Shown here in pieces: positions 16,705-26,553 of a DNA stretch of 45,452 nucleotides (the first letter of the stretch is position 1; every line of letters begins with the position of its first letter). The stretch comes from Bacteroidaceae bacterium (GTDB taxonomy: Bacteria; Bacteroidota; Bacteroidia; Bacteroidales; Bacteroidaceae). Under the pieces are notes generated by a model. The model was not told the origin of the DNA. It searched no databases and saw nothing but the letters and a program-made list of their open reading frames with translations. The position numbers were made by a program, and so were the translations under genes. The stretch covers positions 1-45,452 of the forward strand of contig JAFYWH010000130.1 in NCBI GenBank assembly GCA_017558175.1. Direction: 5' to 3'.

Positions 16705-18006
16705 ATGATTTGGAATCCCAATAAAGAATGTATGAGTCGCGAAGAAATGCGTGCATTGCAAGGCAAGCGACTCCAGAAGTTGGTGAATTATGTTTACCAC
16801 AATGTACCTTTCTATCGTAATAAGATGCAGGCTATGGACCTCTCTCCGGAGGATATCCGCACCATCGATGATATTGTGAAGCTTCCGTTCACTACCAAGC
16901 AAGACTTGCGCGATAACTATCCGTATGGCTTGCAAGCTGCTCCGGCATCGGAAATCGTTCGTGTACACGCATCTTCGGGTACAACCGGTAATCCTACCAT
17001 TGTGGGTTATACCCGAAAGGACTTGGCTGTATGGTCGGAAGTGATGGCTCGATGCCTCACTGCATACGGTGTGACTCGCGAGGATACTTTCTCGGTAGCT
17101 TATGGCTATGGCTTGTTCACTGGTGGTCTCGGTGCTCACTATGGTGTAGAAAACTTGGGTGCAACCGTTATCCCTACTTCTACCGGTAACACCGAAAAGC
17201 ACATCCGTTTGATTCGTGACTTGAAGGTGAGCGGTATTGCTTGTACACCTTCATATGCGCTCTACTTGGCCGAAACCCTCGAAAAGTTGGGCTTGAGCAA
17301 GGATGACCTCGGTCTCCGTATCGGTGCCTTTGGTGCTGAACCTTGGACAGAAAACATGCGTAAGGAAATCGAAGAACGCCTTGGCTTGAAGGGTTATAAC
17401 ATCTATGGCTTGAGTGAAATCATGGGTCCGGGTGTGTCTTACGAATGTCAGGAACAGAATGGTTCTCACATCTGCGAAGACCACTTCTATCCAGAAATCA
17501 TCAATCCGGATACACTCGAACAATTGCCTTATGGTACACAGGGAGAACTCGTGTTCACTACCCTTACCAAGGAAGGTATGCCATTGCTCCGCTACCGTAC
17601 CAAGGACCTTTGTACTCTCTACAATGATCCATGTCCGTGTGGACGTACAGCCGTGAAGATGGGTCGCATTGTAGGCCGAAGCGACGATATGCTCATCATC
17701 CGTGGTATCAACGTATTCCCATCGCAGGTAGAAAGCGTCATCCTTACTATGCCGGAATTCGAACCGCAATATATGCTCATCGTAGACCGTGTGAACAACC
17801 TCGATACACTTCAGGTTCAGGTAGAAGTACGTCGCGATTTCTTCAGCGACGACCTCGGACGTATGCTCGCCATGAAGAAGGCATTGGCCGACAAGTTGAA
17901 GAGCGTTCTCTCCATCAGTGCCGATGTGAAGCTCATGGAGCCGAACAGCATCGAGCGTAGCCAGGGTAAGGGCAAGCATGTGATAGACAAGAGAAAATTA
18001 GTGTAA
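16705..18006 (+). CDS. paaK: Phenylacetate-CoA ligase
   Basis: PaaK activates phenylacetate or related aryl acids to CoA thioesters with ATP. The 433-residue protein has the adenylation P-loop VHASSGTTGNPTIVGYT (about 91-107), the motif YGLSEIMGPG (about 235), the hinge TKDLCTLYNDPCPCGR and a C-terminal domain with the catalytic lysine in RSQGKGKHVIDKR. It sits with iorAB and an aminotransferase, so it could either recover energy from aryl-acetyl-CoA made by Ior or supply it for reductive carboxylation to aromatic amino acids. It is flanked by family A repeats on both sides. Confidence 0.94.
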   Translation: MIWNPNKECMSREEMRALQGKRLQKLVNYVYHNVPFYRNKMQAMDLSPEDIRTIDDIVKLPFTTKQDLRDNYPYGLQAAPASEIVRVHASSGTTGNPTIVGYTRKDLAVWSEVMARCLTAYGVTREDTFSVAYGYGLFTGGLGAHYGVENLGATVIPTSTGNTEKHIRLIRDLKVSGIACTPSYALYLAETLEKLGLSKDDLGLRIGAFGAEPWTENMRKEIEERLGLKGYNIYGLSEIMGPGVSYECQEQNGSHICEDHFYPEIINPDTLEQLPYGTQGELVFTTLTKEGMPLLRYRTKDLCTLYNDPCPCGRTAVKMGRIVGRSDDMLIIRGINVFPSQVESVILTMPEFEPQYMLIVDRVNNLDTLQVQVEVRRDFFSDDLGRMLAMKKALADKLKSVLSISADVKLMEPNSIERSQGKGKHVIDKRKLV

Positions 18007-18009
18007 TAC

Positions 18010-18091
18010 AATGAAGAATGATGAACGAAGAGTGAAAAATTCATTTGTTGGCTTCTTTCATTCTTCATTCATCATTCATCATTCTTAATTT
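18010..18091. repeat. Intergenic inverted repeat, family A (copy 3)
   Basis: ATGAAGAATGATGAACGAAG at 18010-18029 is answered by TTCATTCTTCATTCATCATT at 18057-18076, extended to 18091 (TCATCATTCTTAATT). It fills the gap between paaK and the ACT-domain gene. Confidence 0.8.
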
Positions 18092-18100
18092 TGATAGATT

Positions 18101-18508
18101 ATGACAATCAAGCAATTATCTGTTTTCCTCGAAAACAAGACAGGTAGAATCAATGAAGTAACCAAGATTTTGGGTAAGCATGGCATCAACATGCATGCGT
18201 TCAGTATGGCAGAAACTACCGATTTCGGTATTCTCCGTCTCATTGTGTCGGAAGTGGACAAAGCGGTAGAAATCCTCCGTAATGAAAACTTTGCCGTGAT
18301 GCTTACCGATGTAGTGTGCATCTCGTGTCCGAATGTAGCGGGTTCGCTCTCGGCTATCCTCGAAAAGTTGGCAGAGAAGGAAATCTTTATCGAGTACATG
18401 TATGCCTTTGCCGATGGCGACAAGGCGAATGTCGTGATTCGTCCGAACAACATCGAAAATTGTCTTGGTGTATTGGAAACTTGCGCTTGCGAATTGAGAA
18501 AGTTCTAA
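18101..18508 (+). CDS. Tandem ACT-domain protein
   Basis: A 135-residue protein made of two ACT domains (about 1-68 and 70-135): KQLSVFLENKTGRINEVTKIL starts the first, and CPNVAGSLSAILEKLAEKEI the second. ACT domains bind amino acids. No catalytic domain is present. Position directly after paaK suggests it senses an aromatic amino acid and tunes the ligase or the whole module; similar ACT proteins beside paaK are familiar from other anaerobes. Which ligand it binds cannot be read from sequence. Confidence 0.88.
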   Translation: MTIKQLSVFLENKTGRINEVTKILGKHGINMHAFSMAETTDFGILRLIVSEVDKAVEILRNENFAVMLTDVVCISCPNVAGSLSAILEKLAEKEIFIEYMYAFADGDKANVVIRPNNIENCLGVLETCACELRKF

Positions 18509-18524
18509 AATTAAGTTTTAAATA

Positions 18525-18629
18525 AATCCCCCTTAAGAAGGGGGTAGGGGGATGTAACATCCGCATGGGTACGAAGGTTGTTGGCTTAACTTATGGAACA
18601 TCCCCCTGGCCCCCTTCACAAGGGGGATT
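18525..18629. repeat. ~105-bp palindromic element, family C (copy 1)
   Basis: Outer arms AATCCCCCTT and AAGGGGGATT enclose inner GGGGGTAGGGGGATG and CATCCCCCTGGCCCCC. The middle (CCGCATGG to TATGGAAC) is variable. It ends 19 bases before the DUF4091 start, so any promoter of that gene is in or beyond it. Copy 2 at 20427-20528 is in the same orientation. Confidence 0.85.
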
Positions 18630-18648
18630 CACTAATAAATCTACTCCT

Positions 18649-20403
18649 ATGAAAAAAATCATCTTATTGGGTGCCATGCTCCTGTCATTGACAAGCATAC
18701 GAGCACAGCAAGTTTCGGAAATCTATCAGGAACTTCCGAATCCGGTGGCTACAGACGTTTCCAAGTGGGCGGGAGTAACCAACCCTATCATCGCATGGGG
18801 CAGCACCGACGTGCGTTATAACAAGGAATTGCCCGCGCAGGCTGTGCCTGGTACAAGTATGAATCTCACCGGATGGATGGGTGAGAAAGTTGCTGCCCAA
18901 TTCGTCATCTCTACCAACCGCGACTTGAAGAACGTGAGCGTGGAGGTGAGCGATATCGTGGCCAAGAACTACAAAATCTCGAAGTGGAACACCGAACGTG
19001 GCTTCGTGCGCTACGTGATGACCGACGAGCTGAACAAGGATGGTTTGGGTGCGTGTGGCTATCGCAATAAGGCCGATTACGACTCTACCCTTGTGGCCGA
19101 TGTCATCGACCATATCACTCCTGCGCTCGACATTCAGAAGAACACTACCCAGCCGGTGTGGGTAAGCGTACAGATACCTCGCGAACACATCATCAAGGGC
19201 ATGTACCGTGGCACCGTCACCGTGAAGGAAGACGGAAAGGTGTTGGCACAACTCCCGTTGGTAGTGACCGTGAAGGACCGCATCCTGCCGGAACCTAAGG
19301 ACTGGGCATTCCACCTCGACTTGTGGCAGAACCCGTATGCCGTGGCCCGCTATTACAATGTAGAGCCTTTCAGTCAGGAACATTTCGACCTGATGCGCCC
19401 CATCATGAAGCGCTATGCCGATGCCGGTGGTAAGGTGATTACCGCATCCATCATGCACAAGCCTTGGAACGGACAGACCTACGACCCGTTCGAAAGCATG
19501 GTGACTTGGATGAAGAAGGCCGACGGTACTTGGTGGTTCGACTATACCGTGTTCGACAAGTGGGTGGAATTCATGATGTCTTGTGGTGTGAAGAAGGAAA
19601 TCAACTGCTACTCCATGGTACCTTGGCGCTTGTCGTTCCAATACTTCGACCAGGCCAGCAACCAGTTCAAGTACTTCAACGGAAAGCCGGGCGAACCTGC
19701 TTACGAAGAATTCTGGATGCGCATGCTCAAGTCGTTTGCAGAGCACCTGAAGGAAAAGGGATGGTTCGAAATCACCCACATCGCCATGGACGAACGTGGC
19801 TTGAAGGATATGCTCGCTACCATCGAAGTGGTGTACAAGGCCGATAAGGACTTCAAGCTCTCGTTGGCAGGTACCTATCACAAGGAATTGCTCGAACACC
19901 TCGATGACTATTGCATCACTTTGGCCGAAAAGTTCTCTCCGGAAGAACTCGAAAAGCGTAAGGCAGAAGGCAAGGTAACTACTTACTATACCTGTTGTAC
20001 AGAACCGCGTCCGAATACGTTCACTTTCTCTCCGTTGGCCGAAGCCGAATGGTTGGGCTGGTGGGCATCGAAGATCAACGTAGACGGTTACCTCCGTTGG
20101 GCATTGAACAGTTGGGTGAAGGACCCGTTGCTCGACTCTCGATTCACCGCATGGGCCGCAGGCGACACCTACATCCTCTATCCGGGCGGACGTACATCGA
20201 CCCGTTTCGAACGCCTCATCGAGGGTATCCAGGCATACGAAAAGATCCGTATCCTCCGAAACGAAACCGACAAGCGCGGACGTAGCAAGAACTACGGCAA
20301 GCAGATCGACAAGATTCTGGAACCGTTCAACGAGTTCAATCTTCAGGAAGTTCCGGCCGAAAAGGTGGTGAAGCAAGCCAAGGCTGCTTTGAACAAGATG
20401 TAA
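18649..20403 (+). CDS. Secreted DUF4091 glycoside-hydrolase-like protein
   Basis: I start at ATG 18649 because MKKIILLGAMLLSLTSIRAQ is a clean signal peptide; the open frame reaches 28 codons further back but those lie in the repeat. The 584-residue product is exported. A beta-rich N-terminal part (about 20-210) is followed by a likely TIM-barrel region (HLDLWQNPYA..., MDERGLKDM) and a C-terminal DUF4091 domain (LRWALNSWVKDP..., GDTYILYPGG..., RFERLIEGIQAYEKI). DUF4091 proteins are often found in Bacteroides glycan loci; the substrate is unknown. No SusC/SusD pair is near. Confidence 0.87.
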   Translation: MKKIILLGAMLLSLTSIRAQQVSEIYQELPNPVATDVSKWAGVTNPIIAWGSTDVRYNKELPAQAVPGTSMNLTGWMGEKVAAQFVISTNRDLKNVSVEVSDIVAKNYKISKWNTERGFVRYVMTDELNKDGLGACGYRNKADYDSTLVADVIDHITPALDIQKNTTQPVWVSVQIPREHIIKGMYRGTVTVKEDGKVLAQLPLVVTVKDRILPEPKDWAFHLDLWQNPYAVARYYNVEPFSQEHFDLMRPIMKRYADAGGKVITASIMHKPWNGQTYDPFESMVTWMKKADGTWWFDYTVFDKWVEFMMSCGVKKEINCYSMVPWRLSFQYFDQASNQFKYFNGKPGEPAYEEFWMRMLKSFAEHLKEKGWFEITHIAMDERGLKDMLATIEVVYKADKDFKLSLAGTYHKELLEHLDDYCITLAEKFSPEELEKRKAEGKVTTYYTCCTEPRPNTFTFSPLAEAEWLGWWASKINVDGYLRWALNSWVKDPLLDSRFTAWAAGDTYILYPGGRTSTRFERLIEGIQAYEKIRILRNETDKRGRSKNYGKQIDKILEPFNEFNLQEVPAEKVVKQAKAALNKM

Positions 20404-20426
20404 TAATTTTCGGAAGAATTTAACCT

Positions 20427-20528
20427 AATCCCCCTTGTGAAGGGGGTAGGGGGATGTAACATCCGCATGGAGCGAAAACCGAATGCTCGTCCTATGGAAC
20501 ATCCCCCTGCCCCCTTCGCAAGGGGGAT
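20427..20528. repeat. ~102-bp palindromic element, family C (copy 2)
   Basis: It shares with copy 1 about 44 bases at the left end and about 37 at the right with few differences, while the central ~25 bases differ. Arms AATCCCCCTT and AAGGGGGAT delimit it. The two copies bracket the DUF4091 gene as direct repeats. Confidence 0.85.
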
Positions 20529-20546
20529 GATTGTAAGTTAAGTGAT

Positions 20547-20594
20547 AAAAATCCCTTCATTTCTCGAACAGAATGAAGGGATTTTATTTTTTTT
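20547..20594 (+). terminator. Strong intrinsic terminator after DUF4091 gene
   Basis: A 14-bp stem (20547-20560/20561 with 20572-20585, AATCCCTTCATT/AATGAAGGGATT) with a 10-base loop is followed by ATTTTTTTT. It ends the unit containing DUF4091 and isolates the S41 gene. Confidence 0.9.
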
Positions 20595-20599
20595 ATTGT

Positions 20600-20607
20600 T
20601 ATTTTTG
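20600..20607 (+). promoter_or_regulatory. Promoter -7 box for S41 peptidase
   Basis: TATTTTTG matches TAnnTTTG 26 bases before the chosen start. No clear -33 element is seen because the terminator stem occupies that place. Confidence 0.45.
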
Positions 20608-20632
20608 TCGCCAAATTATCAAAGAGAGAAAT

Positions 20633-22222
20633 ATGAATGTCAGATTTTTGAAGAAAAACGTTTGGATGCTCTTTGCCCTGATGCTCACATTGGGCTTTGT
20701 GGCATGCGCGGATAGCGATGAACCGCTTAAGCCGGTTGAAAGTCCGGAAGATCCTGAAGAAGAACAAGTCTCACCTTTTCAGGATGAGAAAGCCTATGCC
20801 AACTTTTTTGCATACAATGCTATGAACGATGTCTATCTTTGGAATCAGGATATTACAGATGCCTTTAAGACTTGGACTATCTTGGGCGACCCTATTGAAG
20901 CGGTAAAGAATGCCCGATACAAAGAGGATGGCAAGGATGTAGACAGGTGGACACAAATGACAGACTCATATACTGAAATGGTAAACGGAACAAATGGTGT
21001 TTCTACCGGCACATACGGTTGGGGTCTTCAAGGAGTGAATTATGTAAATTACAATACCATTTGTGCGTATGTAACTTATACTTATCCGGGTAGTCCAGCC
21101 GAAGAAGCAGGGCTGAAACGCGGAGATATGATTCTTCATATCAATGGCAAGAACATCACAAACGAAACTTATTACGACCTGTATTATAGCAATTCTATTG
21201 AGTTGGGTTTGGGCACTTTTAAGGATGGCGCTTTTGCCCTTACCGGCAAGACCATAAAGATGGATGCTATAGATATGGAAGAAGATCCTATCCTCGTGAC
21301 CAAGGTGTTCGATTGTGGCGGTAAGAAAGTGGGCTATCTGCATTACACCAGTTTCACCTTCCAGTCCTCTGTAGGCCTCCACGACGTATGCAAGCAGTTC
21401 AAGGCCGAAGGCATCAGTGAGTTCATTCTCGACCTTCGCTATAATGGTGGTGGCTATGTGTTTACCGAAGAGGTGCTTGCATCCATGCTGGCTCCCGAGT
21501 CTGAAGTAAAGAACAAGAGTGTGTACGAGACCGAGGTCTACAACGATTCCTACATGGAATATTATAAGCAGAAAGGAATAGACTTCAATACCTATTTCGG
21601 TACCGTGTTCAAGCAGACGTTCCAGAGTAAGACGTACAATATCAATACCTCCGATGCCAACCTCGGTTTGGATAAGATCTATGTCTTGGTGGGCGATGGA
21701 AGCGCTTCGGCATCCGAGTCCATCATTGTGGGCTTGCTTCCTTACATGAACATCGAAATCATCGGCGAGCAGACCCATGGCAAGTATTGCACCGGCATTA
21801 TGTGGAAGGGAGAAGACTGGTTTCAGGATATTGTGGACAGCTATAAGCAGAACAAAATGGACTTTGCCGAAAAGTATCCTCGGTTTGCCGATTGGAAGAA
21901 GTACATTGCCGATTGGGGACTTTATGTCATGATCAGCCGCTATGCCGACAAGAATGGAAACAATCCTTGTATGCCCGATGGCTTGAAACCCGATATCGAG
22001 GTAGAAGACCGCTATATGGAAACTTATCCGTTGGGCGATGAGCGCGAAGCCTTGCTTCATATCGCCTTGCAAAGAGCCGGAAAAACCGATTTGGAACCCC
22101 GTCCGGAGTCGCGTTCTGCAATGGAACTTTCTTCGGGCGAGCTGCTTCCGGGCAAGAATAATCCGCTCGATGGTAAGCGCATTTACACCGGTAAGCTTAT
22201 ACCCAAAGCCGTACAATTCTAG
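20633..22222 (+). CDS. S41 family lipoprotein peptidase with PDZ domain
   Basis: Start chosen at ATG 20633 after AAAGAGAGAA, since MNVRFLKKNVWMLFALMLTL...VAC is a lipoprotein signal with lipobox Cys25; the longer frame begins inside the terminator. The 529-residue protein has a PDZ region (YPGSPAEEAGLKRGDMILHI, about 155-200) and an S41 catalytic part: FILDLRYNGGGYV, the serine in GDGSASASES (about 365) and lysine in GEQTHGKYCTG. Family members are C-terminal processing-type proteases in the periplasm or at the outer membrane. Substrate unknown. It is monocistronic with its own terminator. Confidence 0.92.
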   Translation: MNVRFLKKNVWMLFALMLTLGFVACADSDEPLKPVESPEDPEEEQVSPFQDEKAYANFFAYNAMNDVYLWNQDITDAFKTWTILGDPIEAVKNARYKEDGKDVDRWTQMTDSYTEMVNGTNGVSTGTYGWGLQGVNYVNYNTICAYVTYTYPGSPAEEAGLKRGDMILHINGKNITNETYYDLYYSNSIELGLGTFKDGAFALTGKTIKMDAIDMEEDPILVTKVFDCGGKKVGYLHYTSFTFQSSVGLHDVCKQFKAEGISEFILDLRYNGGGYVFTEEVLASMLAPESEVKNKSVYETEVYNDSYMEYYKQKGIDFNTYFGTVFKQTFQSKTYNINTSDANLGLDKIYVLVGDGSASASESIIVGLLPYMNIEIIGEQTHGKYCTGIMWKGEDWFQDIVDSYKQNKMDFAEKYPRFADWKKYIADWGLYVMISRYADKNGNNPCMPDGLKPDIEVEDRYMETYPLGDEREALLHIALQRAGKTDLEPRPESRSAMELSSGELLPGKNNPLDGKRIYTGKLIPKAVQF

Positions 22223-22252
22223 AGTGATATAGAATTATAGAGTTGAAGAGTG

Positions 22253-22292
22253 GGTGTGACCGATGTACGATTCGGTTGCACCTGCTTTTGTT
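22253..22292 (+). terminator. Terminator after S41 peptidase
   Basis: GGTGTGACCGA (22253-22263) pairs with TCGGTTGCACC (22272-22282) with a two-base internal mismatch, followed by TGCTTTTGTTT. Confidence 0.6.
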
Positions 22293-22356
22293 TATGCTTA
22301 TATGTGAAAAAGTATTAAAAGCGAGTACGGATAGTACTTCCTTGATTGATATTCGT

Positions 22357-22364
22357 TACATTTG
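22357..22364 (+). promoter_or_regulatory. Promoter -7 box for xylE
   Basis: TACATTTG matches TAnnTTTG, 39 bases before the chosen ATG. TTG at 22342-22344 is too close to be a normal -33 element. Confidence 0.5.
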
Positions 22365-22403
22365 CAAATATCTGTAAATGATGAAAATAAAACCTTAAAT
22401 ATC

Positions 22404-23864
22404 ATGGAAAACCAACAAAGTAAAATGTATCTCATCAGTATAGTCGTTGTGGCTATTCTGGGCGGTTTGCTCTTCGGGTATGATACCGCCGTAATCTCGG
22501 GAGCCGAAAAAGGGCTTCAAGCTTTCTTCTTGGGAGCGACTGATTTTGTATATACCGATGCCATGCATGGGTTTACTTCTTCCAGTGCCTTGATAGGCTG
22601 TATCATTGGTAGTGCCCTGTCGGGTTTCATGGCTTCTAATTTGGGCCGAAAGAGATCGCTTGTCTTGGCGGGTATCTTGTTTTTCTTGTCGGCACTCGGT
22701 TCTTACCATCCGGAATTTTTGTTTTTTGAACATGGAAAGCCAACGTATAGCTTGCTCGTAGCATTCAATTTCTATCGTGTGTTGGGTGGTATCGGTGTAG
22801 GTTTGGCTTCGGCTATCTGTCCGATGTATATTGCCGAGGTGGCACCTTCGAAGATGCGTGGTACATTGGTTTCTTGGAATCAGTTTGCTATCATCTTCGG
22901 TCAGTTGGTGGTGTATTTCGTGAATTTCCTCATCTTGGGCGACCATACCAATCCGATTATAGAGAAGACCGCTCAGGGCGTTTATAGTGTCATGGCCGAA
23001 AGTGATCCTTGGACCATCGAAACCGGATGGAGATACATGTTCGGTAGCGAGGCTGTTCCTGCCGGTTTGTTTGCCTTGTTGATTTGTTTCGTGCCTGAAA
23101 CTCCTCGTTATTTGGCTATGTGTGGTGAAGACCAGAAGGCGCTTCATGTCTTGACCCGCATCAATGGTTTGGAACGTGCCAAGGCTATCTTGCAGGAAAT
23201 CAAGGCTACAGCTGAGGAAAAGACCGAACGATTGTTCACATACGGATGGATGGTTATCTTCATCGGTATCATGCTTTCTGTATTCCAACAGATTGTAGGT
23301 ATCAATGCAGTGCTCTATTTTGCTCCTCGTATTTTCGAATCCATGAATATGGGTAACCCGATGGTTCAAACTGTCATCATGGGTATCGTGAATATTCTCT
23401 TTACATTGGTAGCTATCTTTACCGTTGAGAAGTGGGGACGCAAGCCATTGCTCATTTATGGTTCTATCGGTATGGCTCTCGGTGCTGCCGGTGTGGCATT
23501 GAGTAACTTGTGGGCATTGCCTCCATTGGTATCTGTAGTCAGTATCATGGTGTATTCGGCATCGTTCATGTTCTCATGGGGACCTATCTGTTGGGTGCTT
23601 ATCTCAGAAATCTTCCCGAATACCATTCGTGGTGCAGCTGTAGCTATTGCCGTTGCATTCCAATGGATTTTCAACTTCATCGTTTCGTCTACTTTTGTGC
23701 CGATGTACAACATGCAGTTGTCGGGCATGGAAAACTTTGGCCATATCTTTGCTTATGCGCTCTACGGAGTGATTTGTGTCATTGCCGCTATCTTCGTCTG
23801 GAAGATGGTTCCGGAAACCAAGGGTAAGACTTTGGAAGATATGAATAAGCTTTGGAAGAAGTAA
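22404..23864 (+). CDS. xylE: XylE-type sugar:proton symporter (MFS)
   Basis: Start set at 22404 (MENQQSKMYLISIVVV); the frame is open for 14 more codons, but they overlap the likely transcript leader. The 486-residue protein is a 12-helix major facilitator of the sugar porter family. Diagnostic motifs: GGLLFGYDTAVISG, NLGRKRSL, PETPRYLA, QQIVGINAVLYFAPRIF, KWGRKPLL, NTIRGAAVAIAVAFQW and PETKGKTLEDM. These match E. coli XylE, so D-xylose or glucose is the likely cargo. Enolase is convergent downstream; no xylose catabolic gene is adjacent, so specificity is not settled. Confidence 0.88.
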   Translation: MENQQSKMYLISIVVVAILGGLLFGYDTAVISGAEKGLQAFFLGATDFVYTDAMHGFTSSSALIGCIIGSALSGFMASNLGRKRSLVLAGILFFLSALGSYHPEFLFFEHGKPTYSLLVAFNFYRVLGGIGVGLASAICPMYIAEVAPSKMRGTLVSWNQFAIIFGQLVVYFVNFLILGDHTNPIIEKTAQGVYSVMAESDPWTIETGWRYMFGSEAVPAGLFALLICFVPETPRYLAMCGEDQKALHVLTRINGLERAKAILQEIKATAEEKTERLFTYGWMVIFIGIMLSVFQQIVGINAVLYFAPRIFESMNMGNPMVQTVIMGIVNILFTLVAIFTVEKWGRKPLLIYGSIGMALGAAGVALSNLWALPPLVSVVSIMVYSASFMFSWGPICWVLISEIFPNTIRGAAVAIAVAFQWIFNFIVSSTFVPMYNMQLSGMENFGHIFAYALYGVICVIAAIFVWKMVPETKGKTLEDMNKLWKK

Positions 23865-23870
23865 AACAAT

Positions 23871-23900
23871 AAAGAAGGCTGCCGATTGGCAGCCTTTCTT
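23871..23900. terminator. Bidirectional terminator between xylE and eno
   Basis: AAGGCTGCC (23875-23883) pairs perfectly with GGCAGCCTT (23888-23896) around GATT. TCTTCTT follows on plus and CTTTATTGTTTT on minus, so it can serve both convergent genes. Confidence 0.85.
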
Positions 23901-23901
23901 C

Positions 23902-25790
<1,889 letters not shown>

Positions 25791-25824
25791 AGGTGTATAT
25801 TTTAATTAGTATATCTATTCAAGG

Positions 25825-26544
25825 TTAAAATGTCCATTTTACGCCTACCGCAGGGATGGCATAGAAGTTGTCGTTAAGACCTTCTGCCGGCCATACCATG
25901 TTCTTGGTCAATTCCACTTCGGCACCTACGCTAAGCTTGAAGTCATCGTCCACGCTTTCGAGTGCGTTCAAGTGGAACCAGAACTCAGGTTCGCTACAGA
26001 AAATGAGGTTGCCGGTTACGCTATTGTCGTGCCAAAGATCTGCAAAACCGCTGAACGAGCAAAGGCCTTTGGCAAAGTGGATGCCCCATACGGTTGTAAC
26101 CTGCCAGCTATGCTTGTTGCTGCTTGGTTGGTTAGCCAAGTGCTTATAGAGCAATTTGAGAGAGAAGGTCTTGCTGAAGTCCTTGTTCGCCCAGTTCCAT
26201 GCAGCACCTGCCAAGTACGCATCGTTATAGCTTCCGAAGCCTGACAAGCCACCATTATATTCAACATGAGCAGCAAATGGAGATTTACCAAGATTGAATT
26301 CGCGTGCGAATTCGGCATAGACGCTCTTCATGGTATTGTCTCCAAAATCCAAGTCAATGAAGAAGAAAGTGTTACCCCATTTGTCAGCCTTGAAATTTTC
26401 TACGGTAGCTGTGAAAAGAGGACGGTTGGAAAGTTCATCTCCATAGATGGTCTTGCCAAGGTCATAGTGCATTTGCACATTCAATTGAGCGAACATCGGC
26501 AAACATGCGATGAACAATAATGCTGATAAAAGTATTTTTTTCAT
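25825..26544 (-). CDS. DUF5020 family protein, probable outer-membrane beta-barrel
   Basis: Start at ATG 26542-26544 gives a signal peptide MKKILLSALLFIACLPMFAQ; three codons further back there is only TTG. The mature part of about 220 residues is rich in alternating aromatic/polar strands (GNTFFFIDLDFGD, FAAHVEYNGG, WFHLNALES) and ends in GVKWTF, a terminal aromatic typical of outer-membrane barrels. DUF5020 is, as I recall it, related to the Tsx nucleoside channel family. It starts 9 bp after the purine permease and precedes hpt, which supports a purine or nucleoside channel; that function is inference. Confidence 0.8.
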   Translation of the reverse strand: MKKILLSALLFIACLPMFAQLNVQMHYDLGKTIYGDELSNRPLFTATVENFKADKWGNTFFFIDLDFGDNTMKSVYAEFAREFNLGKSPFAAHVEYNGGLSGFGSYNDAYLAGAAWNWANKDFSKTFSLKLLYKHLANQPSSNKHSWQVTTVWGIHFAKGLCSFSGFADLWHDNSVTGNLIFCSEPEFWFHLNALESVDDDFKLSVGAEVELTKNMVWPAEGLNDNFYAIPAVGVKWTF

Positions 26545-26553
26545 ATCTGTCAA

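Noticed and set aside
18685..20376. A 563-codon open frame on the minus strand opposite the DUF4091 gene
   Set aside because: It lies wholly within a signal-peptide gene with clear domains, and its translation is His/Val/Leu-rich low-sense sequence with no motif; it is a shadow caused by codon bias.
18525..20528. Composite transposon made of the two family C elements and the DUF4091 gene
   Set aside because: No transposase is encoded and no target-site duplication was recognised; the elements are better described as dispersed palindromic repeats.
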